Assembly: GCA_027924585.1 (NCBI GenBank)
Contig: BSBM01000261.1
Location: forward strand, 2,621,501-2,685,500
From: Larix kaempferi
Taxonomy: Eukaryota; Streptophyta; Pinopsida; Pinales; Pinaceae
DNA: 64,000 nucleotides
Direction of reading: 5' to 3'
The notes beneath the pieces are model-generated. The model saw only the letters and a list, made by a program, of their open reading frames with translations. It searched no databases and had not been told where the DNA came from. Both the position numbers and the translations under genes were made by a program. How positions within the stretch are numbered: the first letter of the stretch is position 1; each line of letters opens with the position of its first letter. Positions 11,521 to 23,620 of this stretch are shown here, one piece after another.

Positions 11521-12110
11521 CTTCTGTAATTAAGGTAGCTCTTTGAAATGGAGATGACCAAGCCTCCTATGACACCACTCACAAGGACTAATTTTGTCAT
11601 GGATCATGGCTTGAATGAGCTTTCCATTAACTTTTTAGAGACCTCCCTCTCTAACTCCAGTTATTGATGCAAAGTTCAAGTTTGCATGCTTAGGCCACAA
11701 GAGTGCTTTATTGCCCATAAATATTACTTTGAATCCTTTATCTTCTAGAACCAAAATAGACAGGAGGTTCTTCTTCAATTTGGGAACAAATAGGATTTCA
11801 TCAACATACAAAACATCTCCTGAATCCAACTAAAAAGAAGTGGACCCAACTCCTTGGATCAAATAGGTTGTATTATCTCCAAGCTCCACCTAACAGGAGA
11901 AATTATTTTCCTTCAGATCTGTGATAGCGCTCCTATATCCAGTCATGTGCTTCGATGCGCCATTGTCTACTAGCCATGTTTCAACATTAGAGGTAATGGA
12001 TCCAAATAGGGGTGAGACAAGATAATACTCCTTCCTCAACTCCTGATCATCGAAAGAATTATTTCTTGTAGGTTCATCTTTTGTAGCAGTAGAAGCATGA
12101 AACCTACCCT
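11521..12110 (-). pseudogene. Copia-1 protease and pre-integrase region
   Basis: At about 11940-11990 the reverse strand reads WLVDNGASKHMTG. This corresponds to the aspartic protease active-site motif D-S/T-GAS, here with Asn at the second position. Downstream, LYVDEILFVPKLKKNLLSI is the conserved block before the integrase zinc finger. Stops interrupt it near 11880 and 11637. The protease would cleave the Gag-Pol polyprotein in virus-like particles. Confidence 0.85.
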
Positions 12111-12805
12111 TGAAGTTTCCTCTTAGCTTTGCACGAAATTATCTTGCATAGTGGCCCTTCTTATTGCAATTAAAACATTTAACTTTAGACTTATCAAAGT
12201 TCTTGTGATTATTTTCCTTTTGATGAGAAAAAGATTTATTTCCTCTCTTCATCTATGTTGCAAGACCAAGGTTCTCTTCTTTGGAGGAAGTATATTTGCT
12301 CTGGATTCACCCTTCATCTTCCAGTCAATCATGCCATAGTCTCTCAAAATTTGGTTGCACTTCTCGACCATTTACTGTAGCTAAGAATTTTTCCCATGAA
12401 GATGTAAGGCCATCGTACTTGAGAGATATTTGTGAAGAAGGAAGCAACAAATTCGCCCTTCTCCATCTTCAGATTTTGAAGCTTGTTCTTCAATGCCCTC
12501 TTTTGACTGGGCACCTTCTTCTCATAAATATTTTTCAAAGTTTCCAAGCATTCATTTGCATTCTTCAATGGAGTAATCACAAACATCAAATTGTCTTTCA
12601 CGGAATCATAAATGATCCTCTTTGCTTTGGCTTGATTCTTCTTGAAGTTAGTGCGCCCTACATTAGTAGTAGGCTCTTCAATAACAATGGATACGTAGCC
12701 ATCTAAATCATGCTCTTCTAGGATATTCATAATCCTAGCCTTCCAAGTATTGAAGTTCAAAGTTCCTTCAAGTCGGTCTTCCGATCTTATTGAGATTGAA
12801 GCCAT
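12111..12805 (-). pseudogene. Copia-1 gag
   Basis: Start ATG at 12805 gives MASISIRSEDRLEGTLNFNT, the usual copia Gag N-terminus with a TWK motif and KAKRIIYDSVKDNL. The open frame lasts to 12344. After a frameshift the nucleocapsid zinc knuckle CFNCNKKGHYAR is read at about 12150-12185, and its fourth ligand is compromised by a stop or frame change. Gag would form the cytoplasmic particle. The start lies about 80 bases after the primer site, normal for copia. Confidence 0.88.
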
Positions 12806-12884
12806 AATTCTTCAAGTACTATGCACACTCAGGATCTACATAGGATCAAGCTTGAATGTTGAACTTAGCTCTTTCACGCCATGC

Positions 12885-12896
12885 GCTCTGATACCA
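12885..12896 (-). promoter_or_regulatory. Primer binding site, tRNA-iMet type (copia-1)
   Basis: TGGTATCAGAGC on the reverse strand directly follows the 5' LTR end. It is complementary to the 3' end of plant initiator methionine tRNA. Confidence 0.95.
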
Positions 12897-13218
12897 TGTT
12901 AATTTTGTATCTTTAATTTGGAATTGCGGTAGTACTTGAAATCAATAAACAATCATAGGCATAAGCATCCACAAATGACACATAAATTTACCCTGGGGAA
13001 ACCCTCTATAACTTTAGGGAGAAAAACCCATCAAAATATTCCTTAGTATATCGATAAATAACAGAGAATATATTTTACATCAAGCACCCCCGGTGCATAA
13101 ATCAAAGCAAGAGAGAAGATGGAAGAATAGAACTCAAAATAATATCTTGCACAAAGAAAAGCACATTGCCTTCAAGAGATAAGAGAATTCGCTTCATATT
13201 GAATTTCATCAATCTTGT

Positions 13219-13277
<59 letters not shown>

Positions 13278-14214
13278 CTCATGCTTTGGCTTCTATTTTT
13301 ATCTTTTGACTTCAGGATTAACTCACCCTCCATTTGGATGCTAGACCACTTAGTTAGGTGGCTAACTTTAGTGTTGTCATGAAAGCGTCGCAACTTCAAG
13401 TGTCATATTTTAGTTTAACTCAAGTGTCGCCATGCAAGTGTCGTCATGCAATCACTTAGTTACCTAGATCTTCTTTGTTATCACTTAGTTAACTCCTTTA
13501 ATTGAATTCTTTCTTGTTAACATCATGGAAGTGATCAATTCAAGTTCTCCTTTAATTGACTGAAGTCTTCTTTGTTAACATCACTGAAGTTATCAATTCG
13601 AGTTATCCTTATTTAACTGAAGTCTTTATCATCGTTGAAGTTTAACAATTTGAATTATTTCTCATCTTTATCATCACTGAAGTGTGCAAATCAAATTCTC
13701 TCTCATCTTATCACATCTTATTTATCTCTTGTCTTATCTCCATGGTCCACATGTGCCAGCTTAATTAATTTATCATATCAAATATACTAAGGAGAATTTC
13801 CCATTGATGTGATCATCTTGTTCTACTATCATTCCAAGTGGTCATATGCTAAAGTAATTCACTCTAGAGGTGGCCAGTCTCTATAGGAGACTTAATATCT
13901 CAACCATGGTTAGTAGTACATCACACACCATTCATGCTTCGACATGCAAAGCATCACCTCAACACATGAGGATCTGTATTGACACACAAGACCTTAGCCT
14001 TGACTAGCAAGACTGTACAACACCATCACTTTGACATACAAATCTCTTACCTCAACACATGAGGATTATTCATTCTTGATTCCAACTCAAGATTCTTCTC
14101 CAAGTTTCCTGAGTCTAACTCTGGCTCCTATAAGGCACTACCTCGACACACGAGGCTCAATTTTGACACACGAGATTGACTTGGAGAATGACTCATGATG
14201 CTATAACTTTAACA
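12897..14214 (-). repeat. Copia-1 5' LTR (right in window)
   Basis: About 1.32 kb, paired with 7490-8843. It includes (AT)n at about 13222-13273. The segment 13283-14214 recurs almost unchanged at 41401-42313, and it is closer to that copy than the left LTR is. Confidence 0.93.
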
Positions 14215-14310
14215 CAAATCAAATAGCACCATCCAATAAGTATCCTTCTAATGTAGTGTCATGTTCAGTCTTTTCCCACACTAACCACTAACTTTACACT
14301 ATAAATCCTT
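14215..14310. repeat. Copy A fragment ending at a rearrangement junction
   Basis: It starts with target duplication CAAAT and continues the copy A repeat (compare 42314-42408 and 46014 onward). At about 14310 it switches abruptly into the Tat-like LTR, which lacks about 26 bases of its proper start. The join AATCCTT/GCTCATCC shares GC with both parents. Confidence 0.85.
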
Positions 14311-15004
14311 GCTCATCCCTTTGGACATACACCTCTGTTGACCAAATTTCCTACCAACCTAGCCTCCAAAACCCCAGAAAACCCAAATGGGTACCAAAAT
14401 ATTCAAAATTCCCTCAAAAACATACCAAAACCCCAAAAAGAGGGTCAAAATCAAAATAATTGGGAATAAGACTCAAAAGAAAATCAAAAAAGAGAAAATA
14501 GGAAAAAAACCCTAAAAAGGCTCTAAAACCTTAACCTAAGTCTATAAAAGGGGTGGAAGCCCCTCATTTCAGATATCCCTCAACTAATCTACCCTTATGC
14601 TGCTAAAATTTTGTCAAGCCTTAGCCATCCATCTTTGAGATTTGGCCTCCCTTGAGAAGATAGAAACTTTAGCCACCACCGAAATCATTGAGGAGAAGAG
14701 TATGGAACCAAAGGAGCTCCGGAACACACTGTCAAAGCTTCACCAGCCTCGTTTCCGAGGTAAATTTTTTGCAAGCCCTTGCTTTCCCATAATACAAAAA
14801 GTTAAAGAATCTTTGTTACATTGCTTCGAAAATCTATTGTTTATTGCTTTAAGTTATTTTTAATCTCATGCACATGTTAGATTAGATTGTTTGTTGCTTT
14901 TATGATTAGTGTAGTTTTGATCACTTCCCTTTAAACTACTACTAAGGGTCCTTTCCCTTAGTAGGTGCCCTTTTGCACAAGCTGGGGAGAAAACCCCAGC
15001 TACA
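14311..15004 (+). repeat. Tat-like 5' LTR, start missing
   Basis: About 694 bases match 40730-41400 closely. TATAAA lies at 14543-14548 in TCTATAAAAGGGG. The end CCCCAGCTACA is identical to the 3' LTR end. The first roughly 26 bases of the 3' LTR (from TGTTAACACC) are absent. Confidence 0.92.
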
Positions 15005-15005
15005 G

Positions 15006-15023
15006 TTTGGCGACTTCGCTGTC
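15006..15023 (+). promoter_or_regulatory. Probable primer binding site (Tat-like)
   Basis: TTTGGCGACTTCGCTG immediately follows the LTR end. TGGCGAC-type primer sites are common in plant Ty3 elements; the primer tRNA is not identified. Confidence 0.6.
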
Positions 15024-16547
15024 TGAACCCTTATCTGACAGTTTTAGCTTTCATTTTTATTTGTCAAAATTTTTGTTTATTGGTTTTATTTGCTTAGTTA
15101 CAGGTCGACGAGTTTTTCTATGCAGGTGCAACCAGTTTACATCGTTTTTCGTGCAGAAAACCGCTTCTTTTTTCCTCACAGTTGCGGCCCACACCATGGT
15201 TGTTCACCATTTTTGTGCGGTCTGCAACTTGACTCTTTAGCCCTTTACTGCGGTCCAAAGCGCAGTTTTCCTACGTCTTTCAACGGTGTACACCGCACCT
15301 TCCTAGCATCTGCACGCAGTTCTAAACCGCAGGTTACCCATCTCTCCTCGCGGTCTATACCGCGGTTTGCACAAGCCTACCCGTGGTCCGAATTCTGCAC
15401 ACGGACGATGCCGCTCGCCACCAGCGCGGCCCCCACCACCCGCCATCTTGCCATTTCTGCGATCCAGACCTCAAAGACCCCACCGCACTGTGCACTGCAC
15501 ACTACATCATCCGCCCCATAACTCGCGCTGCATGCCACGCGGTTCGTCCCAGAACTCGCACTGCCCGGCGTGCTTCCGTCGTGCTGCACACCGGCTCGAA
15601 ACTCACGCTGCACACCACGCAGATTGGGCCCATAGCCGCGCCCTGATTTTCAAATTTTCACTACTTCTGCTATTTAAAATATATATATATATATATATAT
15701 ATTTGTCAAAACCCATCAATTTCAGCATTATGTCATTTTTCTAGCATTTAAATGCCTTCTTTTTTACTTGCTAGTTAGCTGCCAACATTATCATTGCACA
15801 CACTCTATCACCTAACTCAAGTGAGCCTTAAAAAACTACTTAAGTCAACCAACGTTTAACCCCACTTGGGGAACAGAAAAAGAACTTTGTAGTTAGGTAG
15901 GACAGGGGGGATAGGTATCCAAATAACACCCCTCTGTCATTTACGCTTGAAACATAATGGTTGACCTTTAGGGTACCAAAATCCCCTTGTATTTTTTGGC
16001 ACGGTTACGACCAATTTGTCGAAAAGGCCTCTCCCTTAGGAGGGTCGAAGTGGTGATACTGGTTCTGGAGGCCTAAGTGGAATACCGCAATCCATTCAGT
16101 AACCTAATGCTACCTACTCGTTGTCCGCGTGTGGTGTTCCTTTTAGACCCACACAGTGATAGGACTGGAGCCGCAGATTCACCTTTCTCGACATGTCATG
16201 AATGGGGTATATTAGTAGCCTTTCTTCTAGGATTGTATACCCGATGTCCCTCCCAGTAGGGGGATATCATTAGCCTTTGGCTCTACTTTTCATATTGTCC
16301 GACTGGGATTTCATCACCCTGCAGAGGATACGTCTAGTTCGAGCCAGCATACCTTTTAGTTAGTTGTTCTCATGCTCTCTTACCTCCCCTAAGTCTAGTG
16401 AGTTTACCTTTTTTCATTTGCTAGGAGCCCTGTCTGTTGGTATTCTGACCATTTTTTTTGCCACTCCATTTGTTGTAGCACAGCTGTTGCAACAAGTGTT
16501 TTGAGCATCGTTGTTGGCCTGAGTGGCGCCTTTTTTACGCTCTCCTT
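15024..16547 (+). other. Untranslated leader of Tat-like element
   Basis: About 1.5 kb between primer site and gag. It has a GC-rich, CpG-rich block at 15230-15640 unlike the AT-rich surroundings, and an (AT)12 run at 15679-15702. Short frames on both strands there are compositional and not conserved domains. Long leaders are usual in large Tat-like elements. Confidence 0.6.
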
Positions 16548-18784
16548 GTGCACAAATGGTTGCACTGGGATTTTTTAGCCTTTTACTCACGACTCCTCAC
16601 CCGGATTACCCTCATCACCACCATTGAGTCCCAGCGACAGTCCCGGCACCAACGAGGCCAACCCCCGCAGCACGGTTTACTTGGCTCTCCTCACCATAGA
16701 CGTAGAGCCTCGTCACCTGATCCGGACGCCCCTTATAGCACATCCGATTATGAACCAGAATACAACACATTCACCGCTCCATCTAGCCCCTTGGTTGGTA
16801 TGATGTCCAACACCTTTCCCGGCGGGATGGTCGATGGAGGACCCGCCACTCACCCGGCTACCACATCAACATCCATCCCCGTCATGTCATCTATAGGCCC
16901 TACGCCTAACATCCCCACCACAAATCCATTCCTATGGGTAGTGGATTGGTCACCAATACAAATCCACTGGTGACTAGTAGCATATCTGGGGGCAGCGGCC
17001 CCACCATTGCCGCTATGGCCCACACTGTTTCCCCACACATTGGGGGCAACGGCCCCACCATTTCCGCTACGGCCCATACCGTTTCCCCACACATTGGGGG
17101 AAATGGCCACACCATTGCCGTCACGACAAACACACTTCCCCCGCCACCCCCGACACATCTTCCTGCTAGTTTTCCATTCATGGCTAGTCTTAACCTCCCC
17201 GACTTGGGTAGGTTGACTAATGATCCTATACGACATGATCCTACGTGGCCTCCTATACCCACCAAACTCCCTTCGGACATACCCAAATTCAAAGGAAAGG
17301 GAGGAGAAGACCCCCAAAATCATATCATGTCTTCCCACTTATGGTGTTCCTCCAACTCCATCGTGGATGACTCCATTCGCCTCCAATTACTACAACGAAC
17401 CCTCACTGGAGCTACAACTAAGTCGTATATTGACCAACCTCATGGGACCCACCTTACATTCACATCCCTTGCCTCCACTTTCCTGCAATTCTTCCAGGTA
17501 CCCATTCGTTACGATGCCAGTGTAGAGATCCTCTTATCTTGTAGACAGAATACAGCCACCCACATCACGGACCACATCCATGAGTGGCGTAAAAGGCGTA
17601 CTTTATGTAAGATAAAGTTGGACGACCGTGTTTTCTTAGATTGGTTCCTGAAGTCTCTCATACCAACCATCGCGAAGGATGTGGCATCCAAGCAACCTCA
17701 GTCTGAGGAAGAAGCCATCCTCAAAGCCCAACAATTTGATCTCATTTACGCCCAATCGGGCTATTTATACTCTATCCGACCTGACGCCCCTCGTGCCGAC
17801 GCCTCCCGAAGCGATCCCCCGGGAGCATCCCATGTCACCGGCGGCATCATCGGGCATGTATCATCACGCACCCAACCGTACACGGCTATGCCCACTCCTA
17901 GTGGCCCCGATCTTTCGTGTGCCACGTCCCATTCTGGAGCAACTACATCATATGCCCCGGTCATTAGGCCTCCTCATACTCATGGACATTCATGCCCACA
18001 GCAGTGTTATGGCCATGTACACTCTTCTTATAATCCTCCTACGGGTCAATCCACCTTTTATCAACACCCGGCTCCGCCCGCACATGCACACCCCCAAATT
18101 TAGCTGACTTACTACCCTCCGCAAGCCCCACTTACGCAACCACAAGCTCCTCCAGTTTATCTTCCACCGCCGACCCCACCAGCATCGGCTCAACCTCAAG
18201 CACATCTCGGTTACTACCCGCAGCAGACACCCCCGCCACCTGCTTAGCCACAAAATCCTCCCAACCCCCAAGGGCAAGTTAATGCCCAACAACACCCACA
18301 ACAAAACCAGCCTCCTCAATGCAACCAGCAAGGCCAACAGAACAGGGGGAGAGGACGGAACCATAGGAATAACCAACCTCAGGACCAAGGCGGTCAACAA
18401 CCAAATCCCCCTAATAACAAAAATGCCGCCCCACCTGAACACAACCCTGACTGACCACCTCGTTAGGGCAAGAATCCCAATCTACGAATGAACCATCCTT
18501 GTTCCATATGTGGGGTCTACGACCACTATACACACAATTGTCCGCATTTAGATCGTGCCCATCAACTTTGGACAGACGACGCCCACGCAAGGAATAGTAA
18601 ATACCCAACCACCAGCTCCCACCCAGGGAACCACACAACCACCTCAGCAAATCACATATGCTACACAAACAAACCAACTGATAGATTCAGGTACCCACCA
18701 TCTCCTCATGATGTCATCAACCGACGTCAATCTTCAAACACGTCGAAATCAATACGGACCCAACCCCGAAACCACCCCCGTTGA
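16548..18784 (+). pseudogene. Tat-like gag
   Basis: The Gag core reads LPSDIPKFKGKGGEDPQNH, then FTSLASTFLQFFQVPIR and HEWRKRRTLCKIKLDDRVFL. This is the retrotransposon gag fold, with a 'P.F.G...DP' start and a late 'F..L' helix set. An N-terminal low-complexity part includes three 18-residue tandem repeats (16988-17145). A Pro/Gln-rich tail follows (about 18105-18420). The zinc knuckle CSICGVYDHYTHNCP (CX2CX4HX4C) is intact at about 18500-18545. A frameshift near 16934-16970 joins two frames, with stops at about 18101 and 18244. Confidence 0.82.
16988..17145 (+). repeat. 54-base tandem repeat in gag
   Basis: Three units begin at 16990, 17044 and 17098, each encoding a variant of GGNGPTISATAHTVSPHI. 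The period is exactly 54 bases, so the frame is kept. Confidence 0.9.
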
Positions 18785-20380
18785 TACTGCTGCTAACGCT
18801 CTTCCCACAGATCATCCCTTACGCATACCCCCACCACACGGCGATGGGGCCCCTAAAGCCCCTTGCTTCCCACTACGACGGATCAACAACAACCCTAACT
18901 CTCGTGCCGCATCAAATTATAATATTGTAGAAGATCTAGTGCAGTCCCCCGCTGCTATGTCTGCCTTAGAAGTCCTAAGGAACTGTCCTGCACAGAGAAA
19001 ATTACTATTGTCTGTCATCGGTGCAACAGACCCTAACGACTCACGATTGATGGCATTCGACTTAGACCAGGTCGAACCACGTTTTCCTTCGACATTAGCT
19101 TTCCAGGTTTCTGTATCAGTTCGGAACCTTGTGATTCATCAATGCATTATCGATGAAGGCGCTTCCACTTGCGTTATGTCGACATTTGTTTGGCAGAAGC
19201 TCAGATCTCCCACTCTATAGCCATCAACAACTGCATTAAGAGCTTACGATGGCCACGCAGCTCAACCCCGAGGCCTCTTGGCCAACGTTCCCATTCATCT
19301 AGGGGGCAAAATGGTCCTAATCGATATAGAGGTTATCAATGCACAACTTGATTACAACCTCTTGCTTGGTCGTAGTTACATGTATGCTATGAAGGTCGTT
19401 GCTTCGTCCGTCTTCTGCATCATGATGTTCCCCCATGAGGGACGTGTGGTCAAAATAGACCAAATAACATACTATGATCCCAATGCCCCCGCTGCTCCTG
19501 AGAATGTTCTTCCCATGATTGAACAACCCGTGCACAATGCTCCTACATTGTTCGTCTCCACAGTCGGACCCAAGTTATACTTGGAATCACCCATGACCTC
19601 CACTTTCCAATCCCTTCCACCCCCTGTGAAGATAACAGAGATATCTGATCTCTGCACAATCTCCTCCAACCACACAACGCCCAACCAGCAACCGCTCTTA
19701 CTACCGCAACAACCGTCAGTACCAAGTCACATTAGGGCAACACCAATCCATACGATTCCATTTTTATTTCCACCTTATGGAGTGATAAGTACACCCGTGA
19801 TGGCCACTTTGAACCTCCCAGGTCTAATCCTAGGTCTACCCGTGTGGTATTTACCCACCTCTACTCCTCCACCAACACCACAAGTCATCCTTCAACCAGT
19901 CCAACCTATTAACACTTCCAACTGCCCACCCCCAGGAGTTGCGAACATGCCCAACTGTCCTCCTTCCAGCACAGCATCCACATCTGCTACAAACCCTCCC
20001 CCACCACCACCTAAAAATGCTGGGGGCAGAGGCCCGCAAAACTATATCACCCCACCAGCGAGAAAACTTGTGGCACCTCAACCACCCTCGCGAGCACCCC
20101 CTAAGTGCTCCCCGTGTGATGATATTGGCCACGCCACCCACAACTATCCGCAGTTTCCCGGTCTCCAAAAACACATGCAGACCTTAGACGATGACCCCAA
20201 CATCCCCGTAGTCGTATTGAATCCCCCCGCTCACCAGCGCAACAAAGCGTTGCGTACTAACCACGCTTGCGCTATCTGTGGAATATATGGTCACTACTCA
20301 CACCACTACCCCGACCTCCCGGATTACAAAGCATCCCTCTATGAACTGAATAACGTCAACCTAGAAACATCCCCTCCTAC
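18555..20380 (+). pseudogene. Tat-like protease region
   Basis: The frame from 18555 holds DLVQSPAAMSALEVLRNCPA and then the aspartic protease active site IIDEGASTCVMS (usual D-x-GAS). After a TAG at 19218-19220 the same frame continues with VPIHLGGKMVLIDIEVI and the flap/C-terminal ILGR-like block YNLLLGRSYMYAM, which belong to the same domain. A Pro-rich spacer then has two imperfect zinc knuckles: CSPCDDIGHATHNYP and CAICGIYGHYSHHYP, the last Cys of each being Tyr. The Athila-like insertion splits the frame at 20380. It resumes at 32134. Confidence 0.8.
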
Positions 20381-21773
20381 TTATGGGTCCATTATTCAGG
20401 TATTTGATAACCCTTTTTCCACAGTCCAACTCAAGCAATGGTAACGAAACGCACTCAATTGTGGGAAAAGTGTTTTACTTTAATGATTTAATGAAATTGT
20501 TTTTATGATTAATCTTGTATGTTAGAATGCGTATCAAATAAACTGATTATATGGAAACCAAGCGTGATTGAGCAGGTTCAGGGTCATTAAAAGATGGACA
20601 TGTAGAAGACTAAAGGATCACCAAGCTCGGCGCCCTGTTTCCTGATTTATAGAGGACGCACTCCCACTTTCAAGATGAATCGGCATTTTGACAATTAGTT
20701 AGGATCAGAGTTAAATTGTATAAATATGGACCTCTCGGGTAGCGAGAGGCCCCTGCTGTTATTTTTGAGAAAGACATTATTTTTAACGTTTTCTGCACTA
20801 TTGAGATACTGAGAAGTACAAACTTCTATTTTGACATGGATTTTATATATTAATGAAAGATTGATGATTAATTCCGGCGAGCGTTTCTGAGTTTTTATTC
20901 TCTTTTGAAGTACGGGTTGGGGAGGGACCCTCCAACACGTAGGTCAGGAGATTCCTATTTGCACGTATTTTTCCAAGTATGCGTTTTACATTGATGAACA
21001 GTTCTATGATATATGGGACCGTTTGAATGATTCATTGTTTTCTGTAGTAGTTTAGAATGCATTCCGTAGTATAGTAAAACAATTTCAATAGTCCTGTAGG
21101 TTCTTTCTTGCAACGCATATTTTTATCAACGATTACATGTGTAATAGCTTTGCTTTCAATGTCATGGTTTAGATTTGGAGTTCACTGCAGTTTCTCATCG
21201 TGATTAGTTTCTTTTAACTTCTTAGTAATAGATGGGTAAGCATAGAATGATCGTATTTCAATTCTAGATTGGTAAAATAAGTTAGATCAAGACTCCAATT
21301 TTGTGCGCAGATAGTAGTTACAGACTTCATTTCCCCAATAGTAGAATAGCTCTGTTATGGTATTTTCATTCTCAGCATTTAGTTATTTCAGCAATTTAAT
21401 TATTTCAAATAGATTTACTGTTTTTGTATCTTCATTTCTTAGATCAGATCAACATCTAATTACTTCAGCATTTTAATCATTTAGAATAGATTCCCTAGTT
21501 ATTTCTCAGAACATATTTACTGCTTTCAGCACTTTAATTCTTTTAATTAGATTTATTGCTTTCCAGTATTCAATTCCATAGCATAATCAGTTTTCACATT
21601 TAGTAGACAATCTTTAGAACATCGATACAGCCATTTAACTGTGACAAGAGATTATCCTATAAGAGCACAGATAGTGCATGCATCTCTCAAGTTTGTACGT
21701 TCACCGAGTTGACATTTAAAGTAGGCTATTGGTATAGCTGCCCTCATTAGGCATCCATATTAGGAGCTCACCA
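20381..21773 (+). repeat. Athila-like 5' LTR
   Basis: 1393 bases. TATAAATA lies at 20719-20726. Immediately after it is a 7-base-stem hairpin CCTCTCG-ggtag-CGAGAGG at 20731-20749. Both are kept in the 3' LTR. Confidence 0.95.
20719..20749 (+). promoter_or_regulatory. LTR TATA box followed by hairpin
   Basis: TATAAATA, then after four bases the perfect stem CCTCTCG/CGAGAGG with loop GGTAG. By position the hairpin spans the region where transcription would start. The same arrangement is at 31074-31104. Confidence 0.7.
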
Positions 21774-21778
21774 CTTTT

Positions 21779-21796
21779 TGGCGCCATTGCCGGAGA
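21779..21796 (+). promoter_or_regulatory. Athila-type primer binding site
   Basis: TGGCGCCATTGCCGGAGA begins five bases after the 5' LTR. It matches the Athila consensus type TGGCGCCGTTGCCGGGGA, usually assigned to tRNA-Asp. Confidence 0.85.
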
Positions 21797-21886
21797 GGTG
21801 CTAAATCTTTTAGGAGACATCACCTAAAAACCACAAAAAGAAAAAAAAATACATAAAACAAAAACATAAATATCTTCTACCAATGA

Positions 21887-23620
21887 ATGCCTCGTCGGCG
21901 AAGGGATAGGTTTGGCCGCTTTTTGCCCAAGCATTCCATGAGCAACAACGGTAATAACAGTTCTAACCATTCTCAGTTTGAATTTATACACTCTGAAAAC
22001 GAGACTGACTCCACATACGATCCAAACAGAAGCAACTTCACTACCGATTCCAGCTCAAACACCTCAATGGAAAATGAAGAGGAAGAACCTAGGGAGCTTT
22101 TCACTTTTCCCATTAGCATACCTCTCGGAGATGCCAGAATGAAGAACATCAATCCCAATAATCTACCAAACTTTCATGGGTTGACTTCAGAAGACCCTGA
22201 CACATTCCTGTTTGAATTTGAGATAGTTTGCAGATCATTTGATTACACTACTGATGCACAAAAGCTTAGGTTTTTTCCTTCCACACTGAAAGACCTATCA
22301 CTTCGGTGGTTCATGAACCTTGAAGGAAATAGTATCTTTAGCTGGGATCAAATGAAACAGTCATTCTTAGAAAAATATAGGGACTACTGCAAGGCCAAAG
22401 ATACTAGGGATGAAATCTTTAGGATGCAACAAGGAGATAGAGAGTCATTAGAAGATTATGCCCAAAGATTTCAACTCAGCTACAAACGAGCCAGCCATTG
22501 CACATTGGATTCTGAATCACTAAAGCTTTTCCTTCTCAGAGGTGTAAAAGAGGAGAATTTTGAAGTCTTAAATCTCCTTGGAGATGGAGACATATTCCAA
22601 AAATCTTTTGACCAGATCGTGCAAATCTTCAAAAACTACTCAAGATCTAGGAAAACTAAGAATGGGACCTGGGATACACATACAACCACCAATGGATCAT
22701 CATCCTCAACACCAACACTTACAAAATATGATTTAGGAAACCTGTTGGATGACATGAAAACTGACATACTGCAATCCCTAGCCATGCAACTTGATGCTCT
22801 TCAAATAAAAAAGAAACAGGATGAAATTAACCAAGCCTTGGCAGTATTTTGTCCTCGCTGTAGGAAGAAGCATGAGAAGGGGCAGTGCACCTTGAACACA
22901 ATAGAAGTATGTGGTCTCTGCACCGATGACCATTCCACTGATAAATGTCCCCTCTTACCCTCATGTAAAGCAGCCATTCAAGACCCAGCAACTGAAGGAA
23001 CTATAGAACACCCATGTTTTATAAATCAGAGGAGGAATAATTTTGTTAGGCCATATCAACAGAGCAATCAAACTTACTATAATCAAGGACAGCCAAATTG
23101 GAACTCTGCACCGACTCCATGGCAAGCACAGCCAAATCAAAACCAATGGCAACAAAACTAGCAAGCATATCAACCATCCTATCAACAACCATATTATCCA
23201 CCGTCTTACCCTCAATACCCCCCACCGTTTCCATCCACCGCAAATTATGCAAACCAGTACCCCCATCCATCAAATTGGAGGGCGCCATTACAACAGCCAC
23301 TCATTATGCCACCCCCACAACCTCAACCACCCCCTAGGCCTCCACCTATCCCAGCCCAACCGATTCCAAATCCTAATAACAACAGGCCCCCACAACAGCA
23401 GCAGGCTTATAACACTGATATCACACAATTCCCAACTTATGTTGTAGACACCATAGAAATAAATGAAATAAACCTACGATCTGGAAAAACGTTGCAGAAT
23501 ATATCCCCACACAACATCCAACAACCTGTACTTGAAGCTCAGGACCACACATCAGAACCCTATGTTCAACATCCTGATGAACCAGAACCTCCTGAGGAAG
23601 AAATTATACCACTCACATGA
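21887..23620 (+). pseudogene. Athila-like gag
   Basis: ATG at 21887 gives MPRRRRDRFGRFLPK. The capsid part includes LPNFHGLTSEDPDTFLFEF, LRFFPSTLKDLSLRWF, WDQMKQSFLEKY and LEDYAQRFQLSYKRASHC, typical of Athila Gag. Cys-rich knuckles follow: CPRCRKKHEKGQC and CGLCTDDHSTDKCP. A Gln/Asn/Pro-rich tail is interrupted by TAG at 23159-23161 and continues in the same frame to a TGA at 23618-23620. Gag-Pol is a single frame in this family, so these two stops are recent inactivating changes. Confidence 0.93.

Larger units (their letters stand above)
7490..14214 (-). mobile_element. Ty1/copia retrotransposon, complete structure, decayed
   Basis: Two LTRs (7490-8843 and 12897-14214) flank about 4.05 kb. 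Direct duplication CAAAT occurs at 7485-7489 and 14215-14219. Read on the reverse strand the order is LTR, primer site TGGTATCAGAGC, gag, protease, integrase, RT, RNase H, polypurine tract, LTR. Integrase before RT defines Ty1/copia. LTR ends are TGTTAAAG...AAAATTAACA on the element's strand. All domains carry stops, and the integrase active site is damaged. It inserted into copy A. Confidence 0.95.

Noticed and set aside
15090-15744. Several overlapping open frames on both strands in the Tat-like leader
   Set aside because: GC-rich low-complexity DNA is open in many frames at once; no conserved motif, and position is the untranslated leader.
16850-17338. Antisense frames of up to 162 codons over gag
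   Set aside because: Shadows of the gag repeat region; the sense frame has the recognised Gag motifs.
19851-20174. 107-codon antisense frame over the protease spacer
   Set aside because: Mirror of a Pro-rich sense sequence, giving Trp/Arg-rich nonsense.
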